Below are positions 20,020-29,419 of a stretch of DNA of 64,000 nucleotides, in pieces. Each line of letters opens with the position of its first letter. Position 1 is the first letter of the stretch. This DNA comes from Lawsonella clevelandensis (lineage in GTDB: Bacteria; Actinomycetota; Actinomycetes; Mycobacteriales; Mycobacteriaceae), in NCBI RefSeq assembly GCF_003241315.1, contig NZ_QFOZ01000001.1, positions 248,001 to 312,000 of the forward strand, written 5' to 3'. The notes under the pieces are model-generated. The model was not told the origin of the DNA. It ran no database searches and was given only the letters and a program-made list of their open reading frames with translations. The position numbers were made by a program, and so were the translations under genes.

Positions 20020-20898
20020 TTATTTCCGCGCTTCTATCTGGCAATTGGGTTGAGCTCCCCGATGAGTAGCATGCGCTAAAGCCCAACGGATAACGTGGAG
20101 TGCACGGTAATCCATATGCGTATCAGAGTGCCCTATCTTCTCGGAAGCCGGTATGTTGCACAACTGTTTAATGTTGATGTTATAAACAGTTGCTCCTTTT
20201 ACCGGATCAGTAATGAATCCTGACTGCCACGGCGTTGCTTGATTATCGTCCGGGGTAACCATCACAACATACGTAATGCCAGCCACTGTATCTTTGTGCG
20301 TGTTGAGGTTGTTGAGTGTTGTGCCCTGATGGGTTCCAGCAAGCATCATGGCGATACGTACGTCTTTGCCGCCATAGCGAGTAATACGGTTACGGATAAT
20401 GAGACCGCCTTGTGAGTGACCGATAAGGTCAACTTTTTTAGCTCCGGTTTTTCTTTTTACCTTTTCGATGAAGGCATTAACCTGGTCGGTGGTCTCATCG
20501 ACGTGGGCAGTTCCGTAATACTCTGGTTTTATCAGGGTATAGAGATTGTCATTATGGCCAGCGTCAATACCGAAAACGCAATATCCTCTGTCGTGCAGCA
20601 TCTGAGTAACGTCAATTTGGCTCAATTGCCGTGAGAACGTTCCATGAATCATGATGACCGGGGTGGGGTGCTGGGAGGAACGACAATCCCAGTGGTTGAG
20701 GATGGTAGGTAATCCGTCTTTTGTTGTGGGTACTGTCTTTTGATCGATAGCAGTACTGGTTATGTTTGTGGTGGTAGTGGCTTGCGCCGTAGGCATGTTA
20801 GCTGACGGGTATATGCACACTAGCACTAGAGAAGCGAGAACTGTGCACATTCTATGTGAAAGGCGGCTATTTGTCTGTGAGAGGCGACTATGGAACAT
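20020..20898 (-). CDS. Secreted alpha/beta-hydrolase, class 2 (LipA-like) lipase/esterase
   Basis: The protein is 292 residues. A basic N-terminus (about 1-16) leads into a hydrophobic segment and the cleavage-site-like PTAQA|T near residue 40. The hydrolase core has HPTPVIMIHGTF (oxyanion strand, 77-88) and nucleophile Ser162 in GHSQGG. Candidate acid Asp217 or Asp218 lies in VTPDDN, and His261 is in HMDYRAL near the end. This layout fits the extracellular triacylglycerol lipases of corynebacteria and propionibacteria, so the substrate is probably an acyl ester such as skin or host lipid. That is inference. GGGAGAAAG precedes the ATG. Confidence 0.85.
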   Translation of the reverse strand: MFHSRLSQTNSRLSHRMCTVLASLVLVCIYPSANMPTAQATTTTNITSTAIDQKTVPTTKDGLPTILNHWDCRSSQHPTPVIMIHGTFSRQLSQIDVTQMLHDRGYCVFGIDAGHNDNLYTLIKPEYYGTAHVDETTDQVNAFIEKVKRKTGAKKVDLIGHSQGGLIIRNRITRYGGKDVRIAMMLAGTHQGTTLNNLNTHKDTVAGITYVVMVTPDDNQATPWQSGFITDPVKGATVYNINIKQLCNIPASEKIGHSDTHMDYRALHVIRWALAHATHRGAQPNCQIEARK

Positions 20899-20933
20899 GG
20901 TTACTTTCTCCCGTAGTTGAACCTTTCTACAAA

Positions 20934-20985
20934 AGTATGGCCACCAGTTATTTCATAGTGTGCTGAGTGTACTGGTGGCCATACT
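20934..20985 (-). terminator. Terminator after mycothione reductase (minus strand)
   Basis: A perfect 15-bp stem pairs AGTATGGCCACCAGT (20934-20948) with ACTGGTGGCCATACT (20971-20985) around a 22-base loop. On the minus strand, TTTT follows the stem. It lies 19 bases downstream of the reductase stop and 36 bases upstream of the lipase start, so it separates the two minus-strand units. Confidence 0.75.
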
Positions 20986-21003
20986 GTAGAGCTATCTCAC
21001 ATG

Positions 21004-22431
21004 TTACTGGAGCTCAAGGCCGAGTAAAGCGTTCTCGATAACTTCAGTCAGCGCAGGGTGAATCCAGTATTGACCGCGTGCCATATCGTTAACTTTCAGT
21101 CCGAAACTCATTGCCTGGATAAGCGGCTGGATGAGGAGGCTAGCCTCGTGTCCCAAGATATGTGCGCCGAGTAGCTCACCGGTTGCTGCATTGGCAATAA
21201 GTTTGACGATCCCGTGCTGGTCCTCCATCGCCCAGCCATAGGCAACGTCACCATACTTTTGCACCTTGACGGTAACGGGGAAACCTTCCTCCGCGCCTTT
21301 CTTACGAGCCTGTTCTTCAGTAAGACCCACATTGGCGATTTGTGGATGGGTAAAGATTGCTGCCGGGACTACACTGTGTGGCATTTCTTGGTAGTCGGCA
21401 GGGGAGTCTGCCATAAGGTTGTGCTGGACAGCGCGCATTTCCGCGTTAGCAACGTGCTTAAGTTGGTAGGGAGAGGAGATGTCACCAAAGGCCCACACAT
21501 CGGGTGCAGTGGTACGCCCGTACTTATCGACAACAACGCGTCCCCTTTCAACCTTCACACCGGAACCATTGTCGAGGCCAAGGCGGTCGGTGTTAGGGGT
21601 ACGTCCGGTAGCAACTAGGAATGCGTCACCGGTAACAGTGCTGCCGTCTTCAAATGTAATGGTGGTTTCGAAGTAGGAAGACCCATCTTCACGCTGCTTC
21701 TCCACCTGGTCGATAGCTGTCGTTCCCTGCCCTAAACGGACATCCCATTTCTCCCGAGCGATCTCAGTAAAGAGCTCAGATAGTTCATTATCGAGATGTT
21801 TAAGGAGCACAGGGGAGCGGCCGATAAGGGTTACTGTGGAGCCCATACCGGAGAAAACATTGGCGAATTCTGTAGCAATATAGCCGGATCCAAGAATGAC
21901 GAGGTGTTCGGGCACTCGGTCAATACGCATAATATTTTCATTGGTGTAGTACTGCACACCAGACTCAGCGACAAGTCCGGGGATAGCGGCACGTGAACCA
22001 GCCGCGAGAACAACACGGTCAGCGGTGATCTCATGGGTATCAGTACCATTGCGATCTGTTACGCGGAAACGTTTCTCACCAATAAATTCAGCATGACCGT
22101 AAACATCGATATTGTTGCAGTCTTCTACACGGTAGCGTTCGCCGGCAGCGGCGATGGGGTCGATACGGTTCCAGACACGGTTGACGATCTCATCCCATCG
22201 AATGTTGTTAACGTGGGCATTGACGCCAAGGCGGTCGATATCGTAGAGGTCATGAATACGGTCTGCAGGGTAGACGAACATTTTAGTGGGGATACAACCG
22301 ACGTTGAGGCATGTACCGCCAAAGATTTTGTCTTCGCATAAAGCAATCTTGAGATTGTCGAATCGTTCGTCAAAGAGTGAGTTACCGGATCCGGTTCCAA
22401 TGACGACGAGATCATAATGTGCTGCAGCCAT
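21004..22431 (-). CDS. mtr: Mycothione reductase (FAD-dependent disulfide reductase)
   Basis: It reduces mycothiol disulfide with NADPH and keeps the actinobacterial thiol buffer reduced. The 475 residues start with FAD-binding VVIGTGSGN (9-17). The redox pair is Cys41/Cys46 in GGTCLNVGCIPTK. The NAD(P)-binding LVILGSGYIATEFA, the second FAD segment VWAFGDISS, and the dimer-interface His458-Glu463 in HPALTEVIENALL are all present. The N-terminal GTGSGNS and the NVGCIPTKMFVYPA context favour mycothione reductase over dihydrolipoamide dehydrogenase or mercuric reductase. AAGGATGG precedes the ATG. The gene is diverged from the exporter at 22691. Confidence 0.9.
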   Translation of the reverse strand: MAAAHYDLVVIGTGSGNSLFDERFDNLKIALCEDKIFGGTCLNVGCIPTKMFVYPADRIHDLYDIDRLGVNAHVNNIRWDEIVNRVWNRIDPIAAAGERYRVEDCNNIDVYGHAEFIGEKRFRVTDRNGTDTHEITADRVVLAAGSRAAIPGLVAESGVQYYTNENIMRIDRVPEHLVILGSGYIATEFANVFSGMGSTVTLIGRSPVLLKHLDNELSELFTEIAREKWDVRLGQGTTAIDQVEKQREDGSSYFETTITFEDGSTVTGDAFLVATGRTPNTDRLGLDNGSGVKVERGRVVVDKYGRTTAPDVWAFGDISSPYQLKHVANAEMRAVQHNLMADSPADYQEMPHSVVPAAIFTHPQIANVGLTEEQARKKGAEEGFPVTVKVQKYGDVAYGWAMEDQHGIVKLIANAATGELLGAHILGHEASLLIQPLIQAMSFGLKVNDMARGQYWIHPALTEVIENALLGLELQ

Positions 22432-22690
22432 TATCCATCCTTGTGAAATGAGAGTGTCAACAACGCTAGGGGAAGTTTCTCGCCAAAACGAGAGGTGTTA
22501 CCTCCATGGTATACATCAGAGAAGGGTGTTTCGTCTCACAAGTGTTTTCTATAAGTGTGATTAGTTCATAACCATGTCGTGGCATGTGCAATTCAAATAG
22601 GGATTTTCTGTAAAAGACCGATAGTGTAGTGATAATCAGTTTGTTCCCACTATCTTCACTGTAGAAATCCTGAAAAGGAGTTCTCTTTCC
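22432..22690. promoter_or_regulatory. Divergent control region between mtr and the MFS exporter
   Basis: This 259-base region holds three palindromes. GAGGT-GTT-ACCTC at 22492-22504 and TCTCG/CGAGA at 22478-22493 lie upstream of mtr. GATAGTG (22620-22626) with CACTATC (22648-22654) flanks a GATAAT box (22631-22636), a candidate -10 for the exporter. Such palindromes around a promoter are typical of TetR- or MarR-type operators, but no regulator gene lies beside it. Confidence 0.4.
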
Positions 22691-24175
22691 ATGACTGACG
22701 CCCCGCAGGCGGCTGCGCCACAAGAAAAAGTAAGTGCTTTTGGCCTGCCTCTATTAGTTCTTTCACTCCTCCAATTCATGGTGGTTGTGGATGGCACCGT
22801 CGTCAATCTGGCACTCGCACCTATTCAGCGAGAACTAGGACTTTCAGAATCAGCAAGTTCTTGGGTTATCACAGCGTATGCCCTTGCCTATGGTGGTCTT
22901 CTCCTCCTTGGTGGCCGTATTGGAGATGTCTTAGGGCGTAAACGAGCATTCCTCATTGGAGTGGGAACCTTCACCGTGGCCTCCCTGCTATGTGGTCTTT
23001 CCCGTTGGCCTATCATGCTCATACTGTCTCGTGTCCTGCAGGGCCTCGGGGCAGCGATTGCATCACCGTCAGGTATGGCGCTTATTGTGGTGACCTATCC
23101 CCCCGGAAAAGCACGGAATCAAGCTTTCGCCGTATGGTCTGCCATGACGGGATTGGGCTCAGTTTTTGGTCTGATTATTGGTGGTGCCCTCACTAGCATC
23201 TCCTGGGAATGGATTTTCCTTATTAATGTGCCCATTGGGATTTTTATCGTCATTGCTGGCCACTATGTGCTGGGTGCAGTAGAAGGACAGCGAGTACCAC
23301 TGGATATATGGGGTGCTATCCTCGCAACCTTGGGGTCTACCGCACTTGTTTTAGGTTTGACGAGTGCTGGTAAAGGTGCTTCAAATCCTGTTTTTATTGT
23401 CGCTATGCTTGTCGGTATTGCATCCCTCGGGGCATTTTTCATTACTCAAAAGCACACGGAGAATGGAGTTCTTCCACTTAGCCTTTTCACTCGCCGGGAT
23501 CGCGTGTTCACATTTATCGCGATCTTTTTGCTAGGCGCAATTATGACTACGGTAGCTGTTTTCGTCGCGCTCTACGTACAGACCATTCTGAAATACACCA
23601 CACTGCGCGCTGGACTAGCTTTTATACCGTTTGCCTTTGCACTTGCTCTTGGTGCTGCTACAGCTTCCAAAATATCGATGAAGTGGGCTCCCCGGTGGAT
23701 CATTTTGGCGGGTTGTATCTTTATGGTTATCGGCTTTGGGTGGGGGACTGCCATTAGCGAAGAGTCCACATTCTGGGCTGACATCTTCCCACCCACATTG
23801 ATCATTGGCTATGGAGTTGGATTAGTCAGTATTGCTCTTACGCTTTCTGCCGTGGCCGGTGTGAAACCCATTGATGTTGGCCCGTTGACTGCCATTTCTT
23901 TAGTTGCACAAACGCTGGGTGGACCTATTGGTCTTGCATTTGCTGGCGCGTTGGCACAGTCCTATACGCGCCATCATGGGGGAGCAGATATCCCCGTAAC
24001 AGAGATGAATTCTGTGCAGTTGCATGCACTTGGTGAAGGGTATCTTCTCACTCTTTTCGTGTGCTTGGGATTAGCGGTTGTTATGGGAATTCTTAGCGCA
24101 CTCTTTATCCGTTTCACTGTTCCCGACGTTGTGGAGGGGCAGAAAGCTAATGAGGCAGCTAACGATCTTCCGTAA
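22691..24175 (+). CDS. MFS drug exporter, DHA2 (EmrB/QacA) 14-helix family
   Basis: A proton-driven multidrug exporter in the inner membrane. The 494 residues have about 14 hydrophobic helices. The family motif GGRIGDVLGRKRAF lies at the helix 2-3 loop (about 74-87). The segment VVDGTVVNLALAPIQRELGLS in helix 1 and the motif C-like SGMALIVVTYPPGKARNQAFAVWSAMTGLGSVFGLIIGG are typical of DHA2 proteins. Its substrate cannot be told. AAAAGGAG precedes ATG 22691. The divergent intergenic region upstream carries operator-like palindromes. Confidence 0.9.
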   Translation: MTDAPQAAAPQEKVSAFGLPLLVLSLLQFMVVVDGTVVNLALAPIQRELGLSESASSWVITAYALAYGGLLLLGGRIGDVLGRKRAFLIGVGTFTVASLLCGLSRWPIMLILSRVLQGLGAAIASPSGMALIVVTYPPGKARNQAFAVWSAMTGLGSVFGLIIGGALTSISWEWIFLINVPIGIFIVIAGHYVLGAVEGQRVPLDIWGAILATLGSTALVLGLTSAGKGASNPVFIVAMLVGIASLGAFFITQKHTENGVLPLSLFTRRDRVFTFIAIFLLGAIMTTVAVFVALYVQTILKYTTLRAGLAFIPFAFALALGAATASKISMKWAPRWIILAGCIFMVIGFGWGTAISEESTFWADIFPPTLIIGYGVGLVSIALTLSAVAGVKPIDVGPLTAISLVAQTLGGPIGLAFAGALAQSYTRHHGGADIPVTEMNSVQLHALGEGYLLTLFVCLGLAVVMGILSALFIRFTVPDVVEGQKANEAANDLP

Positions 24176-24246
24176 TTGTGCACTCTAGGCGGGTCTCTTT
24201 CAGTTTGTTCTTGATGGCCTAAAGTGTGTCTTACGTGCAAAAGGAC

Positions 24247-24252
24247 TAGGCT
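24247..24252 (+). promoter_or_regulatory. Candidate -10 box (TAGGCT) for a leaderless proS transcript
   Basis: TAGGCT ends six bases before GTG 24259, and no Shine-Dalgarno is present. In actinobacteria, TANNNT placed this way usually means transcription begins at the start codon. The same hexamer at the same spacing precedes the DUF3046 gene at 61490. Confidence 0.55.
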
Positions 24253-24258
24253 AACTCT

Positions 24259-25992
24259 GTGATCACCAGAATGTCGACGCTATTTTTGCGTACCCTCCGA
24301 GAAGACCCCGCCGACGCTGAAGTTGCTAGCCACAAATTGCTAGTCCGCGCCGGCTACATCCGCCGCATTGCCCCCGGTATTTATTCTTGGCTACCGGCTG
24401 GTTTACGAGTTCTCCGCAATATCGAGAAGATCGTGCGAGAAGAAATGGACGGCATTGGAGCTCAACAGATTGAACTCCCCGCCTTGCTACCACGTGAACC
24501 ATATGAGACCACCCACCGGTGGACGGAATATGGGTCAGCATTATTCCGGCTGAAAGATCGTAAAAATGCCGACTATCTCCTAGGGCCCACGCATGAAGAA
24601 CTTTTCGCGCTGACAGTGAAGTCACAGTGCACCTCGTACAAGGATCTTCCTTTGGTGCTTTACCAAATTCAAACGAAGTACCGTGATGAGGAACGACCCC
24701 GCGCCGGTCTGCTCCGCTGTCGCGAATTCGTTATGAAGGACTCCTATTCCTTTAACGTTGACGATGCTGGCCTAGAAGCAGCCTACCAAGCACATCGTGG
24801 TGCCTACCAGCGTATTTTTAACCGGCTTGGGGTGGAATACGTTATTTGCACGGCCATGTCTGGGCCGATGGGGGGATCTGCCTCGGAGGAATTCCTGGCA
24901 GTATCACCGGCTGGCGAAGATACTTTCGTCCGCTCCACTGAATCAGATTACGCAGCCAATGTAGAAGCTGTACGTATTCCTGCTCCACCGGAACAATCCA
25001 TTTCTGATCACGCAGAGATGATTACTGTGTCAACTCCGCACGCCGGTACTATTGAGGAACTCGTCACCTGCCTCCATGAAGCTGGGCATACGACGGTGAC
25101 GGCAGACCATACTCTAAAGACACTCATGGTTAAAACACGTCAACCAGGCGGAGAGTGGGTACCAATGGGTATTGGTATCCCAGGTGATCGTGAACTTGAG
25201 CAGAAGCGTCTAGAAGCTGCTTTCGATCCCGCTGAAGTAGCGCTTTTCGAGGCAGAAGATTTCGCTAAGTACCCCTTCATCAAGAAGGGCTATATTGGGC
25301 CAATTGAACTGCTTAACAATGACATTGAGTACTATGTTGATCCCCGTGCAGTAACAGGTACTTCCTGGGTTATTGGTGGCGGCGAAGTGGATACTCATCG
25401 TCTTCATGCAGTCGTAGGTAGAGATTTCATTCCTACAGGTGTTTTAGATGTTGCTACTATCCATGAAGGCGATCCCGCCCTCGACGGAAACGGCACATTA
25501 ACACTGGCTCGCGGTATCGAGATTGGACATATCTTCCAGCTTGGCCGCAAATACACTAACGCTTTCGATATTGACGTCTTGGGTGAAGATGGTAAACCCC
25601 AACGCGTCACTATGGGATCCTACGGTATTGGTGTATCGCGTTTGGTTGCTGTTATTGCTGAACAGTCCCATGACGATAAAGGGTTGCGCTGGCCAGAAGA
25701 AGTTGCTCCATGGGATGTCCACGTTGTTATCGCTAATAAGACTGAAGGCGTAGCTGAAGCAGCAACTGACATGGCAGAACAGCTATCCGATGCCGGATTG
25801 GAAGTACTCCTCGATGATCGAAAAGCCTCACCAGGAGTGAAGTTTAAAGACTCCGAGCTACTCGGTATGCCGCACATACTTGTTATTGGCCGCGGCTGGG
25901 CCAACGGCAAGGTGGAACTGCGAAACCGTCTTACCGGGGAATCTGAGGAAATGGATCCAGCAGATGCTCTCGCCGTGCTTACCAACCGTTAG
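24259..25992 (+). CDS. proS: Prolyl-tRNA synthetase (bacterial type)
   Basis: A class II aminoacyl-tRNA synthetase charging tRNA-Pro. It has 577 residues with motif 1 in [24 protein letters not shown], motif 2 in [26 protein letters not shown] and motif 3 in [18 protein letters not shown]. The INS editing domain lies between motifs 2 and 3 (about 230-390), marking the bacterial-type enzyme. The C-terminal anticodon-binding domain starts near [14 protein letters not shown] 24259 has no Shine-Dalgarno but a -10-like box six bases upstream. Confidence 0.96.
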   Translation: MITRMSTLFLRTLREDPADAEVASHKLLVRAGYIRRIAPGIYSWLPAGLRVLRNIEKIVREEMDGIGAQQIELPALLPREPYETTHRWTEYGSALFRLKDRKNADYLLGPTHEELFALTVKSQCTSYKDLPLVLYQIQTKYRDEERPRAGLLRCREFVMKDSYSFNVDDAGLEAAYQAHRGAYQRIFNRLGVEYVICTAMSGPMGGSASEEFLAVSPAGEDTFVRSTESDYAANVEAVRIPAPPEQSISDHAEMITVSTPHAGTIEELVTCLHEAGHTTVTADHTLKTLMVKTRQPGGEWVPMGIGIPGDRELEQKRLEAAFDPAEVALFEAEDFAKYPFIKKGYIGPIELLNNDIEYYVDPRAVTGTSWVIGGGEVDTHRLHAVVGRDFIPTGVLDVATIHEGDPALDGNGTLTLARGIEIGHIFQLGRKYTNAFDIDVLGEDGKPQRVTMGSYGIGVSRLVAVIAEQSHDDKGLRWPEEVAPWDVHVVIANKTEGVAEAATDMAEQLSDAGLEVLLDDRKASPGVKFKDSELLGMPHILVIGRGWANGKVELRNRLTGESEEMDPADALAVLTNR

Positions 25993-26031
25993 TATGACCC
26001 GGTAGTCCGATCTTTAATACGAAAAATCATT

Positions 26032-26066
26032 GTTGTGGTGTGTCTAGTAATAAGACACACCACAAC
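26032..26066. terminator. Bidirectional terminator between proS and the DUF4439 gene
   Basis: A perfect 14-bp stem (GTTGTGGTGTGTCT at 26032-26045 with its complement at 26053-26066) encloses a seven-base loop. On the plus strand it is followed by GCATATTTTCTTTTT. On the minus strand a run of five Ts follows shortly after. It fits the two convergent genes. Confidence 0.78.
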
Positions 26067-26087
26067 GCATATTTTCTTTTTGCACTT

Positions 26088-26723
26088 TTACCGGTCTGAG
26101 AGGGACGAAGGAGACACCTTATTCGAGGGCGTCATAGTTGAAGACATCATAGTAGTCGATGATGGTGTACTGAGTACCGTCCTATCATTCTCCGGTGACG
26201 TAGTTGTCGAGTGAGATGAAATAGTCGGTAGTGTCGGCGAAGGCTGTGCCCCCGGATCCACCTCGTGAAGGTCTTTACCCTTCGAACGATGCAGCCCGGG
26301 AAATGCATCGACACTAGGTGTAGTACCAGCTGCAATACGCCAGCGTGCCGTCCATTCTGCAGTATGCAGAAGCGCCCGCATGGCTAATTGACGACCATCT
26401 GGCGTAGAGCACTGCTGTAAAGCATTCACCCAAGCAATGGAACAGTCATCTTCAATTCGGGCAGCTAATTGCATAGCGGTAAGGCTATCCCACACTTTTT
26501 TAGTGGATGTATAAGCCACTTCCGGTTGCGGGAGGTCCTCATCTGAGGACTCAATAATGTGGATAATACGATCACGCCGGGCACGATGTGCTGACCATAC
26601 AGTGGCAACGGAGGAATTGTAGGTATCGGAGACATAGGCCGATACAACACCGTAGCCAAAAATAGCTGAATATTCGCTGCGGAGTGCTTCACCGAGAGCT
26701 TTGGCATCAGTATCAGAGGCCAT
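26088..26723 (-). CDS. DUF4439 ferritin-like domain protein
   Basis: This 211-residue protein begins MASDTDAKALGEALRSEYSAIFGYGVVSAYV. It is helical, with Glu/His-bearing helices (EYSAIFGYG, HRARRDRII, LHTAEWTARWR) typical of DUF4439, a ferritin-like fold found in actinobacteria beside nusA (Rv2844-type). The last 50 or so residues are Ser/Thr/Pro-rich and probably disordered. No function is established. The start overlaps the stop of the upstream lipoprotein gene by one base (TAATG), so the two are co-translated and possibly act together. Confidence 0.78.
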   Translation of the reverse strand: MASDTDAKALGEALRSEYSAIFGYGVVSAYVSDTYNSSVATVWSAHRARRDRIIHIIESSDEDLPQPEVAYTSTKKVWDSLTAMQLAARIEDDCSIAWVNALQQCSTPDGRQLAMRALLHTAEWTARWRIAAGTTPSVDAFPGLHRSKGKDLHEVDPGAQPSPTLPTISSHSTTTSPENDRTVLSTPSSTTMMSSTMTPSNKVSPSSLSDR

Positions 26724-27235
26724 TAGAGCACCACCTTTGCAAGAGCATTGCATGAGGCAGCAATACTGCCAGCTAGACCTGCTCGATAACCAGTATTGTC
26801 AGCAACAATGTTAAGCGCTTCCTGCGATGCTTTGAGGAGATGCTGCTGTAGCAGTTTTAGTGAAACAGGAGATTTTTGGGAGATATGCGGAGGCTCAGAA
26901 GGAGCCTTCCATAGCTTCTCCTGCCTTTTAATTTCTTCTTGCAGAGCCTCAATATGGCGTTTCCGCACAGTAATAATATTTTTTGTGTGGGAAGAGAGGG
27001 TAGTAAGGCTAAGAGCTGCGTGAACATCGCATTGTGCGCTATACAACAATTGATAGAGCGGATCAGCAGTATCGTGTTTGCCAAGGCTGCACCCGGCCAT
27101 AAGGGGAGTAAAGCCTAGTGAAACCGCACCTAATAGAAATTTTCTTCTATTACAGTGAAGCGCCAATGAACTGTCACACAATTCCATTGGTGTGTTCATT
27201 GGCGTGTTGGCCGCTTGTTGTACATTTATAGTCAC
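26723..27235 (-). CDS. Predicted Tat-exported lipoprotein, partner of the DUF4439 protein
   Basis: The protein is 170 residues from GTG 27235. About 30 residues in lies NRRKFLLGAVSLGFTPLMAGC, a twin-arginine-like signal followed by a lipobox (LMAGC), so it is probably a lipid-anchored cell-surface protein. The rest is helical and rich in Lys/Gln/Leu with no motif I recognise. Gene order matches the Rv2843-Rv2844 pair next to proS and rimP-nusA in mycobacteria. The start is uncertain: ATG codons at 27199 and 27187 would give a more usual short n-region. The 5' end overlaps nothing coding once rimP starts at 27353. Confidence 0.7.
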   Translation of the reverse strand: MTINVQQAANTPMNTPMELCDSSLALHCNRRKFLLGAVSLGFTPLMAGCSLGKHDTADPLYQLLYSAQCDVHAALSLTTLSSHTKNIITVRKRHIEALQEEIKRQEKLWKAPSEPPHISQKSPVSLKLLQQHLLKASQEALNIVADNTGYRAGLAGSIAASCNALAKVVL

Positions 27236-27352
27236 GTTATTTATTGTGCCAGAGTTGTCGTGAGAACTGCGTGTCTGGGTAAGACAAAAGATGCGAACTT
27301 CCTCCCGAAGATGGGTATCCTAGAGACGATAACACAATCGAAAGAAGGCAGA

Positions 27353-27949
27353 ATGCCCCCCTCCTCGTCTGACGAGGCCACTGGCCTCTCCACCGAAGAT
27401 TCCGTGGCAGATATCGTAGCTCCGGTGCTCAGTGAGCATCAGGCGGAACTTATTGATGTTGCGTTCCGCCGTGAAGATGGTCAACGCATTATTGAGATCT
27501 GTGTTGATGACGATTCTGAGTGTGGTCCCTCTCTTGACACTATCGTGGCATTATCCGAGATACTCTCTCAGGTACTTGATGCACACGATAAAGGTTCTGC
27601 ACCCTATCTTTTGCAAGTTACTAGTCCGGGACTAGACCGCCCTCTTACTCGTGTGCGACAGTGGCTTCGGAATCGTGGTCGTCTTGTCACCATCGATACA
27701 ACAGATGGGGAGTCGCTACGTGGACGTATCGGTCCTGTACGTGATAACGCTGTTGTTATTCTTACTGTTCCGACAATGAAAAAGGGACAGCGGATTAATC
27801 CCAAACGTCTTACGGTACACACTGTGCCATTTACCTCGATTGCGCTAGCAATGATTGAGTTTGAATTCTCCGAGCCCTCTGACGTGGACTGGGAGATCGT
27901 TATGGACGATGACAAGCTAGCCGCATTTGTCCACCAGGAAGGAAAGTAA
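27353..27949 (+). CDS. rimP: Ribosome maturation factor RimP
   Basis: RimP assists 30S assembly around S12. From ATG 27353 (after AAAGAAGG) it has 198 residues. VADIVAPVLSEHQAELIDVAFRREDGQRIIEICVDDD forms the N-terminal alpha/beta domain, and YLLQVTSPGLDRPLTRVRQWLRNRGRLVTI leads into the C-terminal Sm-like barrel. A longer in-frame start at 27215 would overlap the divergent lipoprotein gene and add unconserved residues. nusA begins three bases after the stop, the standard rimP-nusA arrangement. Confidence 0.94.
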   Translation: MPPSSSDEATGLSTEDSVADIVAPVLSEHQAELIDVAFRREDGQRIIEICVDDDSECGPSLDTIVALSEILSQVLDAHDKGSAPYLLQVTSPGLDRPLTRVRQWLRNRGRLVTIDTTDGESLRGRIGPVRDNAVVILTVPTMKKGQRINPKRLTVHTVPFTSIALAMIEFEFSEPSDVDWEIVMDDDKLAAFVHQEGK

Positions 27950-27952
27950 CAA

Positions 27953-28969
27953 GTGGATATTGATCTCGCTGCATTGCGCATGATTGAGGCTGACAAGGGA
28001 ATTCCTGTCAAAGACATGATTGACACTATTCGACAAGCATTATTAAGTGCTTATCGGCATACAGAGGGACACCAGCCACATGCATCGATTGATATTGATG
28101 AAAAGACCGGTGCTGTTTCTGTCATCGTTAAAGAAATTGATGAGGATGGTGCTGTCATCTCAGAATACGATGACACTCCTCGCAATTTTGGTCGAGTAGC
28201 AGCTACAACTGCTCGACAAGTTATCCTGCAGCGTCTGCGTGATGCTGAAAATGATCGCACCTATGGTCAGTATGCTGCGCAGCAGGGTGAGATTGTTGCT
28301 GGTGTCGTACAACGAGATGCGGCTGCTAATAAACGTGGCATGGTGGTTGTGCAACTTGGTACTGAGCTTGATTCACAGGAAGGTATTCTTGCCCCCAGTG
28401 AACAAGTCCCAGGTGAAAGCTACAACCATGGCGATCGTTTGAAATGCTTTGTGGTGGGGGTACGTCGGGGAGCTAATTCAACACAGATTCTTCTTTCACG
28501 AACACATCCCAATATGGTGAGGGAACTGTTCCGCCTAGAGGTTCCTGAAATTGACGCAGGTGAGGTGGAGATTACGTCCGTCGCCCGTGAAGCTGGGCAC
28601 CGTTCAAAGATCGCTGTGCGCTCTTTGAAGGATGGCATTAATGCTAAAGGTGCTTGTATTGGCACTATGGGGCAGCGTGTCCGTAACGTTATGCGTGAAC
28701 TGGGAGGCGAGAAGATCGACATTATTGATTGGGACGAAGATCCTGCAGTATTTGTTGGTAATGCACTGTCTCCCGCGAAAGCTCTTTCCGTCACTGTGCT
28801 AGATGAGGAAACTAAAGCAGCGCGTGTTGTTGTCCCCGATTATCAGCTTTCTCTTGCTATCGGTAAAGAGGGGCAAAATGCACGTCTGGCGGCCCGGTTG
28901 ACAGGGTGGCGTATTGATATCCGATCTGATGGCGTCACAACAGAGCCTCCGGAGCATGCTGAACTCTAG
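27953..28969 (+). CDS. nusA: Transcription termination/antitermination protein NusA
   Basis: NusA binds RNA polymerase and RNA and modulates pausing, termination and rRNA antitermination. The 338 residues hold an N-terminal polymerase-binding domain (about 1-105), an S1 domain (about 110-180), and two KH domains. The second KH domain contains [27 protein letters not shown]. It lacks the C-terminal acidic repeats of E. coli NusA, as is usual in actinobacteria. It starts at GTG 27953 and is coupled to rimP. Confidence 0.96.
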   Translation: MDIDLAALRMIEADKGIPVKDMIDTIRQALLSAYRHTEGHQPHASIDIDEKTGAVSVIVKEIDEDGAVISEYDDTPRNFGRVAATTARQVILQRLRDAENDRTYGQYAAQQGEIVAGVVQRDAAANKRGMVVVQLGTELDSQEGILAPSEQVPGESYNHGDRLKCFVVGVRRGANSTQILLSRTHPNMVRELFRLEVPEIDAGEVEITSVAREAGHRSKIAVRSLKDGINAKGACIGTMGQRVRNVMRELGGEKIDIIDWDEDPAVFVGNALSPAKALSVTVLDEETKAARVVVPDYQLSLAIGKEGQNARLAARLTGWRIDIRSDGVTTEPPEHAEL

Positions 28970-29026
28970 TTTTAGCGCATTATTAGCCAGACATATCGAA
29001 ATTCGAGGATTTACCACGGAATTCGA

Positions 29027-29032
29027 TAGAAT
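29027..29032 (+). promoter_or_regulatory. Candidate -10 box (TAGAAT) for a leaderless ylxR transcript
   Basis: TAGAAT ends five bases before GTG 29038. There is no Shine-Dalgarno in the short nusA-ylxR gap. A near-palindrome, ATCGAAATTC with GAATTCGAT, lies just upstream (about 28995-29027). This would give infB a second promoter inside the nusA operon. Confidence 0.5.
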
Positions 29033-29037
29033 AGCCT

Positions 29038-29352
29038 GTGGCTATATGTAAAGTTCATCGTCCTACCCGTATGTGTATTGTCACGCGGGAAAAACGAGAG
29101 TGTGCGGCGCTGTGGCGTTTTGTTAGCAGGACAAATGCTGGCGGAACAGAGTTAGTGTTTGATCCACAAGCCGTGCTTCCTGGTAGGGGAGCATGGATTC
29201 TTTCGGATCAGCATGTCTATGAGCTCGCGTTACAACGACGTTCATTCCAACGAGCTTTACGAGTGCAAGGAATGCTGAACACCGATGCTGCGACTCAGGC
29301 AGTATCAGAATGGTGTAGCACCCTAGACGAGGAGGTTCACTCGTATGAGTGA
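29038..29352 (+). CDS. ylxR: YlxR family (RnpM-like) RNA-binding protein
   Basis: This 104-residue protein has the YlxR core. RMCIVTREKRECAALWRFV comes first, then LVFDPQAVLPGRGAWIL with the typical PGRGAW loop, then YELALQRRSFQRALR. The family lies between nusA and infB in most Gram-positive bacteria. In Bacillus the homologue RnpM modulates RNase P. It starts at GTG 29038, with a -10-like TAGAAT box at 29027-29032. Confidence 0.9.
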   Translation: MAICKVHRPTRMCIVTREKRECAALWRFVSRTNAGGTELVFDPQAVLPGRGAWILSDQHVYELALQRRSFQRALRVQGMLNTDAATQAVSEWCSTLDEEVHSYE

Positions 29353-29419
29353 TACCTCGTCAGTAGATATGAAAGTGAGACAAACCCCTGATGAGTACAC
29401 CGTGAAGTCACTACGATGA
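29345..29419 (+). CDS. Possible 24-codon leader ORF before infB
   Basis: ATG 29345 overlaps the ylxR stop region and reads 24 codons (MSDTSSVDMKVRQTPDEYTV, then KSLR) to TGA 29417. A second mini-ORF starts at ATG 29416 inside that stop. There is no similarity I recognise. The position directly before infB would suit a coupling or leader role, but it could be chance. Confidence 0.2.
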   Translation: MSDTSSVDMKVRQTPDEYTVKSLR

